From the NCBI GenBank assembly GCA_030604885.1, contig JAUVUZ010000025.1, forward strand, positions 1 to 44,005: 44,005 nucleotides of DNA, read 5' to 3'. The first letter of the stretch is position 1, and every line of letters starts with the position of its first letter. The notes below the pieces were generated by a model that saw only the letters and a list, made by a program, of their open reading frames with translations, made no database searches and had not been told where the DNA came from. Shown piece by piece: positions 6,908 through 15,494 of the stretch. The translations under genes were made by a program, and so were the position numbers. The stretch comes from Alphaproteobacteria bacterium. Lineage in GTDB: Bacteria; Pseudomonadota; Alphaproteobacteria; Rhodospirillales; Rhodospirillaceae.

Positions 6908-7807
6908 TCAGCCGGGGGCGCCCTTGGCGATCGAGGCGTAGAGGCTGCGGCGCGCCGAGCGCAGGTGCGCCAGGGCGGCGGCGCGGATGCGCGGGCGGTT
7001 GCGGCTCTTGAGGGCGGCGATGTAGACGAGGTGCTCGCGCAGGGCGACGAGGTTGCGCTCCTTCTCGTCGTCCTTGGTCCACAGATAGTGGTAGTGGAAG
7101 ATCAGGCTGCGCAGGCTCTGGAACTTGTCGACGAAGCGGTTGCGGGAGGCTGCGTTGACGAGTTCGTGCAGCTCCGCGTCGATCTGCGAGAACGCCTTGT
7201 AGGCGTGGTCGATGTCGGCGATCAGCGCATGGTGGCGGCGCTCGATGTCGTCGAGCTGCGCCCACGCCGGGTCGTCGCCCGGCAAATCGGCGAACAGCGC
7301 CGCCGAGCGCAGCTCGAACAGCTCGCGGATGTCGAACAGCTCCCGCGCGAAATCCAGGTCGAAGCCCCGGAACACCCAGCCGCCGTCGCGCCGCCGGTCC
7401 AGGAGGCCGGTCTGGGAGAGTTCGGTGAGGTATTCCCGCATCGCCGAGGGCGACACCGCGAACTGCCGCGCCAGCTCCAGGTTGTTGACCTGGGCGCCGG
7501 GCCGCACGTCGTGCTGCAGAACCATTTCCATGAAACGTTTTTCGATGGTCGCCCGCACCGATTCGGTCTCGGTGGCGGAAAAGCGGTCCGCCGCCGTGGG
7601 GGCGCGCACCAGGGTGCGGGCGCGGCCGTCCGCCGACACCACGCCCGCCTCGGCGAGGGCGGCGAGCACCGCCCGCACGATGGTGCGGCTGACCCCGAGA
7701 TCGCGGGCGAGCGCCGCCTCGGAGTCGAGCGCCGCGCCCGGCGGCAGCGCCGCCAGGGCGTCCAGGCAGCGGTTGTAGGCGCGTTTGAAGCGGTCGTTGC
7801 TGCGCAT
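6908..7807 (-). CDS. GntR-family regulator with two winged-helix domains and an FCD domain
   Basis: 299 aa, longer than the usual ~230-250 for FadR-type GntR proteins. Residues ~20-68 form one GntR-like winged helix (SEAALARDLGVSRTIVRAVLAALAEAGVV). Residues ~85-148 form a second (VNNLELARQFAVSPSAMREYLTELSQTGLL, then a wing WVFRGF). Residues ~155-290 are an FCD ligand-binding domain with the DxxxH (IDAELHE) and later His residues (ALREHL, AAALAHL) typical of metal/carboxylate binding. It is divergent from the zinc dehydrogenase and TRAP genes, which it probably controls in response to a sugar acid or similar carboxylate. The duplicated DNA-binding domain is unusual. Confidence 0.88.
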   Translation of the reverse strand: MRSNDRFKRAYNRCLDALAALPPGAALDSEAALARDLGVSRTIVRAVLAALAEAGVVSADGRARTLVRAPTAADRFSATETESVRATIEKRFMEMVLQHDVRPGAQVNNLELARQFAVSPSAMREYLTELSQTGLLDRRRDGGWVFRGFDLDFARELFDIRELFELRSAALFADLPGDDPAWAQLDDIERRHHALIADIDHAYKAFSQIDAELHELVNAASRNRFVDKFQSLRSLIFHYHYLWTKDDEKERNLVALREHLVYIAALKSRNRPRIRAAALAHLRSARRSLYASIAKGAPG

Positions 7808-7849
7808 GGCGATGTCCGGTCCGGCGGAGTCCGTCCGCCACGGGCGACA

Positions 7850-7864
7850 ATCGATATAATTGAT
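7850..7864. promoter_or_regulatory. Imperfect palindrome in the GntR/dehydrogenase intergenic region
   Basis: ATCGAT-ATA-ATTGAT, with arms matching at 5 of 6 positions. It is AT-rich against a GC-rich background and lies between the GntR start (7807) and the -35 of the dehydrogenase promoter. A candidate operator; not tested. Confidence 0.4.
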
Positions 7865-7873
7865 AAAAAACCG

Positions 7874-7902
7874 TTGACAGGCAACCGCAAAGATCGTCTA
7901 AA
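7874..7902 (+). promoter_or_regulatory. Sigma-70 promoter for the dehydrogenase-TRAP operon
   Basis: TTGACA at 7874-7879, a 17-base spacer, then TCTAAA at 7897-7902, predicting a start near 7909 and a ~50-nt leader. GTCT-N5-AGAC (7896-7908), followed by further AGAC repeats at 7912-7915 and 7916-7919, overlaps the -10 and is a second operator candidate. Confidence 0.6.
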
Positions 7903-7959
7903 AAAGACAAAAGACAGACGGCGGAATTCGCCGCAGGGTGGCATCGCGGGCAGGAACAG

Positions 7960-8976
7960 ATGAAAGCTCTGATGATCGAGGGCCAGGAAAACTGCGCCTT
8001 TCGCGAGATTCCGGCGCCGCAGCCGGGGCCGGGCGAGGTGTTGCTCGGCGTGCGCCATGTCGGCCTCTGCGGCAGCGACCTCGCCACCTTCACCGGGTTG
8101 AATCCCCTGGTGGCGCTCCCCCGCATCCCGGGTCACGAAATCGGCGCCGAGATTCTCGCCGTCGGGCCGGAGGTGCCGCCCGAATTCGCCCCCGGCCGCC
8201 GCGCCGTGGCGATCCCCTACACCGCCTGCGGCACCTGCACGTCGTGCCGCCAGGGTCGGGTCAACGCCTGCCGCTCCAACCGCACCATGGGCGTGCAGCA
8301 GGACGGCGGCCTCGCCGAGCGCATCGTTCTTCCCCACGGCAAGCTGATCCTCAACGACACCCTGGCGCCGCGCCATCTGGCGCTTGTGGAGCCGCTGTCG
8401 GTGGGCTTCCACGCGGTGGCGCGCGGCCGGGTGACGGCGGCGGACCGGGTGGTGGTGCTGGGCTGCGGCATGATCGGCATGGGCGCGGTGGCGGGCGCGG
8501 TGGCGCGCGGCGCCGAGGTGATCGCGGTGGACGTGGGCGCCGCCAAGGTGGGCCTGGCGAGGCGCTACGGCGCCGCCCACGGCCTCGACGCGAGCGCGGA
8601 GGACGTGGCGGCGCGGGTGGCGGAAATCACCGGCGGCGACGGCGCCGACGTGGTGATCGAGGCGGTCGGCCTGCCGCAAACCTTCACCCAGGCGGTCGAC
8701 CTCGCGGCGTTCTGCGGCCGGGTGGTCTACATCGGCTACTCCAAGCAGCCGGTCTCCTACGAAACCAAGTTCTTCAACCTCAAGGAACTCGACATCCTCG
8801 GCTCGCGCAACGCGCTGATCGGGGATTTCCGGGCGGTGATCGCCTACCTCGAAGGGCTGGGGCGCGCTCCCGACGACCTGATTTCCCGGGTCTTCCCCTT
8901 CGCCGAGGCCGAGGCCGCGCTCCCCCACTGGGTGCGGGAGCGGGCGGCGACCACCAAGATCCTCATCGAACTCTAA
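7960..8976 (+). CDS. Zinc-dependent medium-chain dehydrogenase (polyol/sugar-acid type)
   Basis: 338 aa, MDR superfamily. Catalytic zinc ligands are Cys37 (GLCGSD), His59-Glu60 (PGHE) and Glu144 (LVEP). Structural zinc cysteines are 90, 93, 96 and 104. The NAD(P)-binding motif is GCGMIG at 168-173. The overall pattern resembles L-idonate, sorbitol and threonine-type dehydrogenases, which oxidise a secondary alcohol to a ketone. It is the first gene of a probable operon with a TRAP importer, so the substrate is likely what the transporter brings in, for example a hexonate or polyol. The exact substrate cannot be read from sequence. Promoter at 7874-7902. Confidence 0.9.
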   Translation: MKALMIEGQENCAFREIPAPQPGPGEVLLGVRHVGLCGSDLATFTGLNPLVALPRIPGHEIGAEILAVGPEVPPEFAPGRRAVAIPYTACGTCTSCRQGRVNACRSNRTMGVQQDGGLAERIVLPHGKLILNDTLAPRHLALVEPLSVGFHAVARGRVTAADRVVVLGCGMIGMGAVAGAVARGAEVIAVDVGAAKVGLARRYGAAHGLDASAEDVAARVAEITGGDGADVVIEAVGLPQTFTQAVDLAAFCGRVVYIGYSKQPVSYETKFFNLKELDILGSRNALIGDFRAVIAYLEGLGRAPDDLISRVFPFAEAEAALPHWVRERAATTKILIEL

Positions 8977-9034
8977 AGCAGCGCGTCGGTACGGACCGCC
9001 GCAAAGGCGGCCGGAAACACACAGGGAGACGACA

Positions 9035-10006
9035 ATGCGGAAACTTCTGACGATGGCGATCGCGGCCGGGATGATGGCGTTTTCGGGCGCCGCCGCCGCC
9101 GCGCCGGTGACCATCAAGGTCGCCTACGAAAACAATCCGGGCGAGCCGATCGACAAGGTGATGCACTACTGGAAGGACATGCTCGCCGAGCGCAGCAAGG
9201 GCGAGATCGTCCTCGACCTCTATCCCTCCTCCCAGCTCGGCTCCAAGAAGGACGTCACCGAGCAGGCGATGATGGGGATGAACGTCATCACCCTCTCCGA
9301 CGTCGGCTTCCTCGTCGACTTCGACCCGGATCTCGGCATCCTGTTCGGCCCGTATCTCACCGACGACCCGCAGAAGCTGTTCGCGATCTACGAAAGCGAC
9401 TGGTTCAAGAAGAAGGACGCGGCGCTGCGCAAGAAGGGCATCCACATCGTGATGTCCAACTACCTCTACGGCGTGCGCCACATCCTCGCGAAAAAGCCCA
9501 TCAACACCCCCGCCGACATGAAGGGCATGAAGATCCGCGTGCCCAACAACGTGATGCAGATCAAGGCGATCGAGGCGATGGGCGCGACCCCGACGCCGAT
9601 GCCGCTGGCGGAGGTCTACCCGGCGCTGGCGCAGGGCATCATCGACGGCGTCGAGAACCCGATCTCGGTGCTCTACGGCCAGAAGCTGCACGAGCAGGCG
9701 AAGTATCTCTCGATGGTCGGCTACATCACCAACACCTCGCTGTGGCTCGGCGGCGAGGCGTTCTTCGAAACCCTGCCGCCCGCCCAGCTCAAGCTGATCC
9801 ACGACACCGCCCGCGAGGCCGGCCTCTACAGCCAGAAGATCACCACCGAACTCGACAACCAGATGATCGGCAAGATGAAGGAGGCGGGCGTCACCGTCAT
9901 CGCCCCCGACGTGGCGCCGTTCAAGGAGGCCTCGCGCAAGGTCTACGACCAGTTCCCGAAGTGGACCCCCGGCCTCTACGACCAGATCCAGAAGGAACTG
10001 AAGTAA
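9035..10006 (+). CDS. dctP: TRAP transporter periplasmic binding protein (DctP family)
   Basis: 323 aa with a signal peptide of ~23 residues ending in GAAAAA. DctP-fold features include VMHYWKDMLAERSKGEI, YPSSQLGS, the helix around ALAQGIIDGVENP and the conserved MKIRVPNNVM segment, whose Arg normally pairs with the substrate carboxylate. It captures an organic acid in the periplasm for the DctQM pair downstream. GGGAG lies just before the start codon. A 9-bp hairpin without a T-run follows the gene, as often seen after binding-protein genes that need higher expression than the membrane subunits. Confidence 0.94.
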   Translation: MRKLLTMAIAAGMMAFSGAAAAAPVTIKVAYENNPGEPIDKVMHYWKDMLAERSKGEIVLDLYPSSQLGSKKDVTEQAMMGMNVITLSDVGFLVDFDPDLGILFGPYLTDDPQKLFAIYESDWFKKKDAALRKKGIHIVMSNYLYGVRHILAKKPINTPADMKGMKIRVPNNVMQIKAIEAMGATPTPMPLAEVYPALAQGIIDGVENPISVLYGQKLHEQAKYLSMVGYITNTSLWLGGEAFFETLPPAQLKLIHDTAREAGLYSQKITTELDNQMIGKMKEAGVTVIAPDVAPFKEASRKVYDQFPKWTPGLYDQIQKELK

Positions 10007-10018
10007 CCTCCACGGTTC

Positions 10019-10041
10019 GCGGGCGGCTTGGCGCCGCCCGC
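10019..10041 (+). other. Stem-loop between dctP and dctQ
   Basis: A perfect 9-bp GC stem, 10019-10027 with 10033-10041, loop TTGGC. No T-run follows, so it is more likely an mRNA 3'-end stabiliser or partial attenuator than a full terminator. Confidence 0.55.
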
Positions 10042-10064
10042 GCCTTCCCTGAAGCGGGGCTGGG

Positions 10065-10529
10065 ATGCGTCATTTCGGAAAGCTCTGGACCTTCGCCGCG
10101 GCCGCCACCCTCGCCGCGCTGGTGTGCATCACCGTCGCCGCGGTGGTGATGCGCTACGCCTTCGCCGCGCCGATCCAGTGGACCGAGGAGATCTCGGGCC
10201 TGCTGATGATCTGGATCGTGATGATCGGCGCCATCGCCGCCGAGCGCGACGGCCAGCACCTCGCGATCCCGCTGCTGGTGGACCTGTTGCCGCGCCGCCT
10301 GGCGGCCGCCGTCAACGTGCTGGTGTGCCTCGCCTCCATCGGTCTTCTCGGGGTGATGGGCTGGTTCGGCTGGAAGCTCGCCGAGCGGGCGCAATACAAG
10401 CTCACGCAGATTCTCGGCATCTCGTGGTTCTGGATCGACATCGCGGTCACCGTCGGCTGCGCGGGGGTGGCGGTCTACACCCTGCTGCGCGCCGTGCGCC
10501 TGCTGCGGGGCGAGGGAGACGCGCCATGA
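10065..10529 (+). CDS. dctQ: TRAP transporter small membrane subunit (DctQ family)
   Basis: 154 aa with four hydrophobic segments and the family motif PIQWTEEISGLLMIWIVMIGA near residues 35-55. DctQ subunits join the large subunit to form the sodium-driven TRAP permease. The stop overlaps the dctM start as ATGA, indicating translational coupling. Confidence 0.92.
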   Translation: MRHFGKLWTFAAAATLAALVCITVAAVVMRYAFAAPIQWTEEISGLLMIWIVMIGAIAAERDGQHLAIPLLVDLLPRRLAAAVNVLVCLASIGLLGVMGWFGWKLAERAQYKLTQILGISWFWIDIAVTVGCAGVAVYTLLRAVRLLRGEGDAP

Positions 10530-11797
10530 CCTGGATGCTGATCGTGCCGCTGATGCTCGGCCTGTTCGCGCTCAACTTCCGCCTGTTCCTGGCGATGTTC
10601 GCGGCGGCGCTGTGCTACTTCGTGGTCTACGGCCGGGTGCCGATGCAGATCTCGGTGCAGCAGTTCATCGGCCCGTCGCAGAACGCCTCGCTGCTGGCGA
10701 TCCCGTTCTTCATCCTGCTCGGCACCCTGATGAGCTGCACCGGCATCGCCCAGCGCCTGCTCAAGGTGGCGGACCTGATCGTCGGGCGGCTCACCGGCGG
10801 CATGGGCCTCGCCAACATCCTGCTCTCGACGATGCTGGGCGGCATCTCCGCCTCCAACCTCGCCGACGCGGCGATGCTGACGCGGATGATGGTGCCGGAG
10901 ATGGAGCGCCAGGGTTACGCGCGCGGGTTCGCCGCGGGCGTCACCGCCGCCGGGTCGCTGATCACGCCGATCATCCCGCCCGGCATCGCGCTGATCATCT
11001 ACGGCCTGGTGGCCGACGTCTCGATCGGCAAGATGTTCATGGCGGGCATCCTGCCCGGCCTCCTGTGCTGCGTGCTGCTGATGACCGCCACCTACGCGGT
11101 CGCCCGCCAGCGCGGCTACCGCCCGGCGCGCACCAGCTGGCCCACCGCCGGGGAGACCCGGCGCACCCTGCTCGGCGCGTGGCCCGCGCTGTTCCTGGTG
11201 GTGGTGATCATCGGCGGCATCCGCCTCAACGTCTTCACCCCCACCGAGGCGGGCGCGGTGGGCGTCGTCACCGTGATCGTCATCGGCTTTTTCATCTTTC
11301 GCGAGATGCGCGTGGACGACGTGGTGCGCGCCTTGTGCGAGACCGCCAAGTCCACCGCCGCGGTGATGGTGGTGATCATGGCCAGCTCGGCGCTGGCGTG
11401 GATCTTCTCCCTCGAACACGCGGGCGACAAGCTGGCGGCGGTGATCCTCGAGTTCACCGCCAACAAGTACGTGTTCCTGCTGGTGGTCAACGCGCTGCTG
11501 CTGGTGCTGGGCATGCTGATCGAGGGCAACGCGATCATGATCGTGCTGGTGCCCCTGTTGATGCCGGTGGTCCACCAGTTGGGGATCGACCCGGTCCACT
11601 TCGGCATCGTGCTGATCCTCAACCTCGCGATCGGCTGCCTGACGCCGCCGGTGGGCACGGTGATGCTGCTGGTGTGCAGCCTCTCGCGGGTGTCGGTGGC
11701 CGAGTTCATGCGCCAGGCGTGGCCGATGTTCGTGGCCCTGTTCGCCGCCCTCGGCCTCATCACCTTCGTGCCGTTCTTCTCCCTGGCTTTGGTGTAG
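10526..11797 (+). CDS. dctM: TRAP transporter large permease subunit (DctM family)
   Basis: 423 aa with about twelve membrane segments. DctM motifs include AIPFFILLGTLM, LSTMLGGISASNLADAAM, GSLITPIIPPGIALIIYG, FTPTEAGAVGVV and CLTPPVGTVM; the paired re-entrant proline loops are those of the TRAP-T elevator fold. It imports the DctP-delivered substrate together with Na+. The ATG at 10526 overlaps the dctQ stop by four bases. The gene ends nine bases before the convergent aldo/keto reductase stop, with no obvious terminator. Confidence 0.95.
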   Translation: MTWMLIVPLMLGLFALNFRLFLAMFAAALCYFVVYGRVPMQISVQQFIGPSQNASLLAIPFFILLGTLMSCTGIAQRLLKVADLIVGRLTGGMGLANILLSTMLGGISASNLADAAMLTRMMVPEMERQGYARGFAAGVTAAGSLITPIIPPGIALIIYGLVADVSIGKMFMAGILPGLLCCVLLMTATYAVARQRGYRPARTSWPTAGETRRTLLGAWPALFLVVVIIGGIRLNVFTPTEAGAVGVVTVIVIGFFIFREMRVDDVVRALCETAKSTAAVMVVIMASSALAWIFSLEHAGDKLAAVILEFTANKYVFLLVVNALLLVLGMLIEGNAIMIVLVPLLMPVVHQLGIDPVHFGIVLILNLAIGCLTPPVGTVMLLVCSLSRVSVAEFMRQAWPMFVALFAALGLITFVPFFSLALV

Positions 11798-11806
11798 GCG
11801 CCTCGC

Positions 11807-12778
<972 letters not shown>

Positions 12779-12781
12779 GGG

Positions 12782-13537
12782 TCAGCTCTCCTGATCTCTG
12801 CGGGGGGTGGCGACCAGCCAGTGCATCCGCGTCGGGCGGAACTCGCACATCGCCAGCCAGCGGTCGAAGCTGTTGAGGCGGGCGACGAAGTCGTGGCGGT
12901 TGGGGTCGCGCCCGCCCTCGGCCACCAGGGCCACGGCGTGGCTGGGGGCGAGGCGGGCGCGGAGGGTGTCGGTGATGCCGGGGTCGAGGAAGTCGTGGCA
13001 CTCGACGATCAGCGCGCAGCGGTCGAGGGCGGGCAGGCTCTCGGCGGCGATCAGCGCGGTTTCCGCGCCCTCGCAATCGAGCACCGCGAGGGGGCGCGCG
13101 GCTCCGGCGGCGAGTTCGGCGAGGCGGGCGGCGGTGCATTCCCCCTCCACCGTCAGCCGCCGGGCGACGCCGTTGAGGCGCGCGGCGAGGGCGCACACCT
13201 CCCGCGCCGGGGCGGAGATGTCGAAGGCGTGGACGCGCGCCTCGGGCAGGCGGCGCGCGAGGCCGACGGCGTAGTAGCCCTCGGCGCAGCCGACGTTGAC
13301 GACCAGATCCGGCGCGCGGGCGATCGCCGCTTCGACCGGCGCGTGCAGTTCCGCCTCGTAGGCGCCGAGCAGCTTCGGCACCAAATCGCCGTCGGCCCAC
13401 GAGGCGGCCTCGGGCAGGCGCATCCCGGCGAACGGCCCGTCGACCACGAAGCCCTCGGTGTGGGCGAGCACGTGGTCGGCGAGGGCTTCGAGGCGGCCGC
13501 GGGCGGCGGCGACGAGGTCGGCGAGCGGGTCGGGCAT
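12782..13537 (-). CDS. SAM-dependent methyltransferase-like protein
   Basis: 251 aa. Residues ~75-100 contain a class I methyltransferase motif I (LVVNVGCAEGYYAVGLARRLP), followed by an acidic motif II (HAFDIS) and a post-motif segment LAVLDCEGAE. This Rossmann core is like FkbM-type and related methyltransferases. The substrate is unknown. Co-transcribed with the aldo/keto reductase (three-base gap). The 131-bp region upstream is shared with the divergent 67-aa protein gene and shows no clear promoter. Confidence 0.75.
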   Translation of the reverse strand: MPDPLADLVAAARGRLEALADHVLAHTEGFVVDGPFAGMRLPEAASWADGDLVPKLLGAYEAELHAPVEAAIARAPDLVVNVGCAEGYYAVGLARRLPEARVHAFDISAPAREVCALAARLNGVARRLTVEGECTAARLAELAAGAARPLAVLDCEGAETALIAAESLPALDRCALIVECHDFLDPGITDTLRARLAPSHAVALVAEGGRDPNRHDFVARLNSFDRWLAMCEFRPTRMHWLVATPRRDQES

Positions 13538-13668
13538 CGGGGCGGTCTCCGCGGGCGTGGGGGTCCGAGTGTAGGCCCGCGCCGCCGGGTTTCCAAGCCG
13601 CGCGCTTGCGGCCCCGGGCGGGCGGGGCTAGACTCGCGTTTCCCCATGGCAAACCGGAAGACCGACCG

Positions 13669-13872
13669 ATGGAAACCTTCGACCGCGAGGCGATCGGCCG
13701 CCTCGCCAAGGCGCTGGCGTTCATCCGCGGCGCGGACGACACCGTGACCGCGACGATGAAGCGCGCCGCCGACACCGGCGCCGAGGCCGACATCAAGAAG
13801 GCCCGCGCCGCGTTTCTCAAGCTCAAGACCGGCGAGCGCCAGGCGGCGTTCGCGATGATCGCGGAGGACTGA
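13669..13872 (+). CDS. Small hypothetical protein, 67 aa
   Basis: I do not recognise the family. A soluble, mostly helical, charged protein (GRLAKALAFIRGADD, then KKARAAFLKLKTGERQ) without a signal peptide or membrane segment. The start at 13669 is preferred over the upstream in-frame ATG 13606 because GGAAG lies eight bases before it and the sequence becomes protein-like only there. Its TGA stop is three bases before the GST start, so the two are probably co-transcribed. Codon use (G/C in third positions) matches the neighbours, supporting a real gene. Confidence 0.6.
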   Translation: METFDREAIGRLAKALAFIRGADDTVTATMKRAADTGAEADIKKARAAFLKLKTGERQAAFAMIAED

Positions 13873-13875
13873 CCG

Positions 13876-14529
13876 ATGCTCACCCTCTACGTCGGCAACA
13901 AGAACCTCTCGTCGTGGTCGCTGCGGCCGTGGCTGGCGCTGAAGGCGGCGGGCGCGCCGTTCGCCGAGGAGGTGATCGTGCTGCGCAAGACCGGCGAGAC
14001 CGCCTACCGCCCCGGCCTCAAGGCCGACCTCCTGGCGGTCAACCCGGCGGGCCACGTGCCGGTGCTGCACGACGGCGACCTCGCGGTGTGGGATTCGCTG
14101 GCGATCTGCGAATACGTCGCCGAGCGCTTCCCCGAGGCCGGGCTGTGGCCCGCCGACGCCAAGGCGCGCGCCAGGGCCCGCGCCCTGACCGCCGAGATGC
14201 ACGCGGGCTTCGCCGACATGCGCCGCGAAATGTCGATGGATATTTCCGGACGCCACCCGGGCCGCAGCTTTTCCGAGGCGGCGCGGGCGGACGCGGACCG
14301 GGTGATCGCGATCTGGGAGGAGTGCCGCGCCGCCGATCCGGCGGGCGGGCCGTTCCTGTTCGGGCGCTTCGGCATCGTCGACGCGTTCTACGCGCCGGTG
14401 GCGACGCGCTTCCGCACCTACGGCGTCGCCTTGCCGCCCGCTTCGGCGGCCTATGCGGCGGCGGTGTTCGCGTTCCCGCCGATGGCGGAGTGGTGCCGCG
14501 CGGCGGCGGCGGAGGTGGCGGCCGGATAG
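13876..14529 (+). CDS. Glutathione S-transferase family protein
   Basis: 217 aa. An N-terminal thioredoxin-fold domain (residues 1-80) has the candidate catalytic Ser in NLSSWSLRPWL and the glutathione-binding GHVPVLHDGDLAVWDSLAICEYV, where the cis-Pro and the Asp-Ser pair are conserved. A helical C-terminal domain (90-210) follows. Likely cytosolic detoxification or isomerisation with glutathione; the specific reaction is unknown. Three bases downstream of the 67-aa gene. Converges on the RraA-family gene with 19 bases between stops. Confidence 0.9.
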   Translation: MLTLYVGNKNLSSWSLRPWLALKAAGAPFAEEVIVLRKTGETAYRPGLKADLLAVNPAGHVPVLHDGDLAVWDSLAICEYVAERFPEAGLWPADAKARARARALTAEMHAGFADMRREMSMDISGRHPGRSFSEAARADADRVIAIWEECRAADPAGGPFLFGRFGIVDAFYAPVATRFRTYGVALPPASAAYAAAVFAFPPMAEWCRAAAAEVAAG

Positions 14530-14548
14530 GCCGCCACGCCCGGGCGGC

Positions 14549-15274
14549 TCAGCGCTTCGCCATGTCGGCGTCGTAGCGCGCCTTGGTCTCGGCGTTCATC
14601 GGATAGAGGCCGGGCAGCGGCACGCCCTTCGCCACCTCCTCCATGATCCACGCCTCCATGCGCTCCTGCTCGGGCGCGAGGTCGAGGATTTCGTCCAGCA
14701 GCGCGGCGGGGATCACCACCGCGCCGTCGGAATCCGCGACGATCACGTCGTCGGGGAACACCGCGACGCCGCCGCAGCCCACCGGCCGCTGCCAGTCCAC
14801 GAACGTCAGCCCCGCCACCGATGGCGGCGCGGCGACGCCCGCGCACCACACCGCGAGGCCGCTGCCCTCGACGCCGTCGATGTCGCGCAGCGCGCCGTCG
14901 GTGACCAGCGCCGCGACGCCGCGCTTCTTCATCCGCGAGCAGAGGATGTCGCCGAAGATTCCGGCGTCGACGATGCCCATCGCGTCGACCACCGCGATCA
15001 CCCCCTCGGGCATCGCCTCGATGGCGGCGCGGGTGGAGATCGGCGACGACCACGACGCCGGGGTGGCCAAGTCCTCCCGCGCGGGCACGAAGCGGAGGGT
15101 GAAGGCGCGGCCGACGATGCGCTCGCCCGGCGCCACGCCGACGCACGGCATCGCGCCCCGCATCCACACGTTGCGCAGGCCCTTTTTCAGCAGGATGGTG
15201 GTGAGGGTGGCGGTGGTGACCGACTTCAGGATTTCGACCGCGCCTTCCGGCATCGGCGTGACGGTATGCTCCAT
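14549..15274 (-). CDS. RraA/HMG-aldolase family protein
   Basis: 241 aa. The family (once called dimethylmenaquinone methyltransferase) includes 4-hydroxy-4-methyl-2-oxoglutarate/4-carboxy-4-hydroxy-2-oxoadipate aldolases and the RNase E inhibitor RraA. Seen here are TATLTTILLKKGLRN near the N-terminus, the metal- and substrate-binding TDGALRDIDGV and the later VFPDDVIVADSDGAVVIP. The ~240-aa length with a C-terminal extension is nearer the aldolase-like members than the ~160-aa RraA proper. The start at 15274 has GGGAG upstream; a longer frame to 15454 is low-complexity and not supported. Divergent from the RND operon. Confidence 0.85.
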   Translation of the reverse strand: MEHTVTPMPEGAVEILKSVTTATLTTILLKKGLRNVWMRGAMPCVGVAPGERIVGRAFTLRFVPAREDLATPASWSSPISTRAAIEAMPEGVIAVVDAMGIVDAGIFGDILCSRMKKRGVAALVTDGALRDIDGVEGSGLAVWCAGVAAPPSVAGLTFVDWQRPVGCGGVAVFPDDVIVADSDGAVVIPAALLDEILDLAPEQERMEAWIMEEVAKGVPLPGLYPMNAETKARYDADMAKR

Positions 15275-15427
15275 TCGGCAAACTCCCAGGAGTGCGGCAA
15301 GGGGCAAAGTGTGCGCCGCCGCCGCCCCGCGCGCAAGCCGGGCGGCGGCGAAAGCGGCGGGAAGCGTGACCTGCGCCACGGATGCCGCACGCGGCGTGGG
15401 ATATGCTGCCGCTTCGGTGCGTTTCCC

Positions 15428-15461
15428 TTGACAGCGCCACCGCCCGGGTAACATCTACCCG
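15428..15461 (+). promoter_or_regulatory. Candidate promoter/operator of the first RND operon
   Basis: TTGACA at 15428-15433 and a TAACAT hexamer at 15449-15454, with a short spacing of 15. The -10 candidate overlaps a perfect palindrome CGGGTA-ACATC-TACCCG (15445-15461), which could be a repressor operator. No dedicated regulator gene is adjacent. Confidence 0.4.
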
Positions 15462-15494
15462 AAGATCTCCCAAGGCTTTGACGAGGATGCCGAG

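Noticed and set aside
10019..10041. Intrinsic terminator after dctP
   Set aside because: A good stem but no T-run, and it lies within an operon whose next genes need the same transcript. Kept as a stem-loop only.
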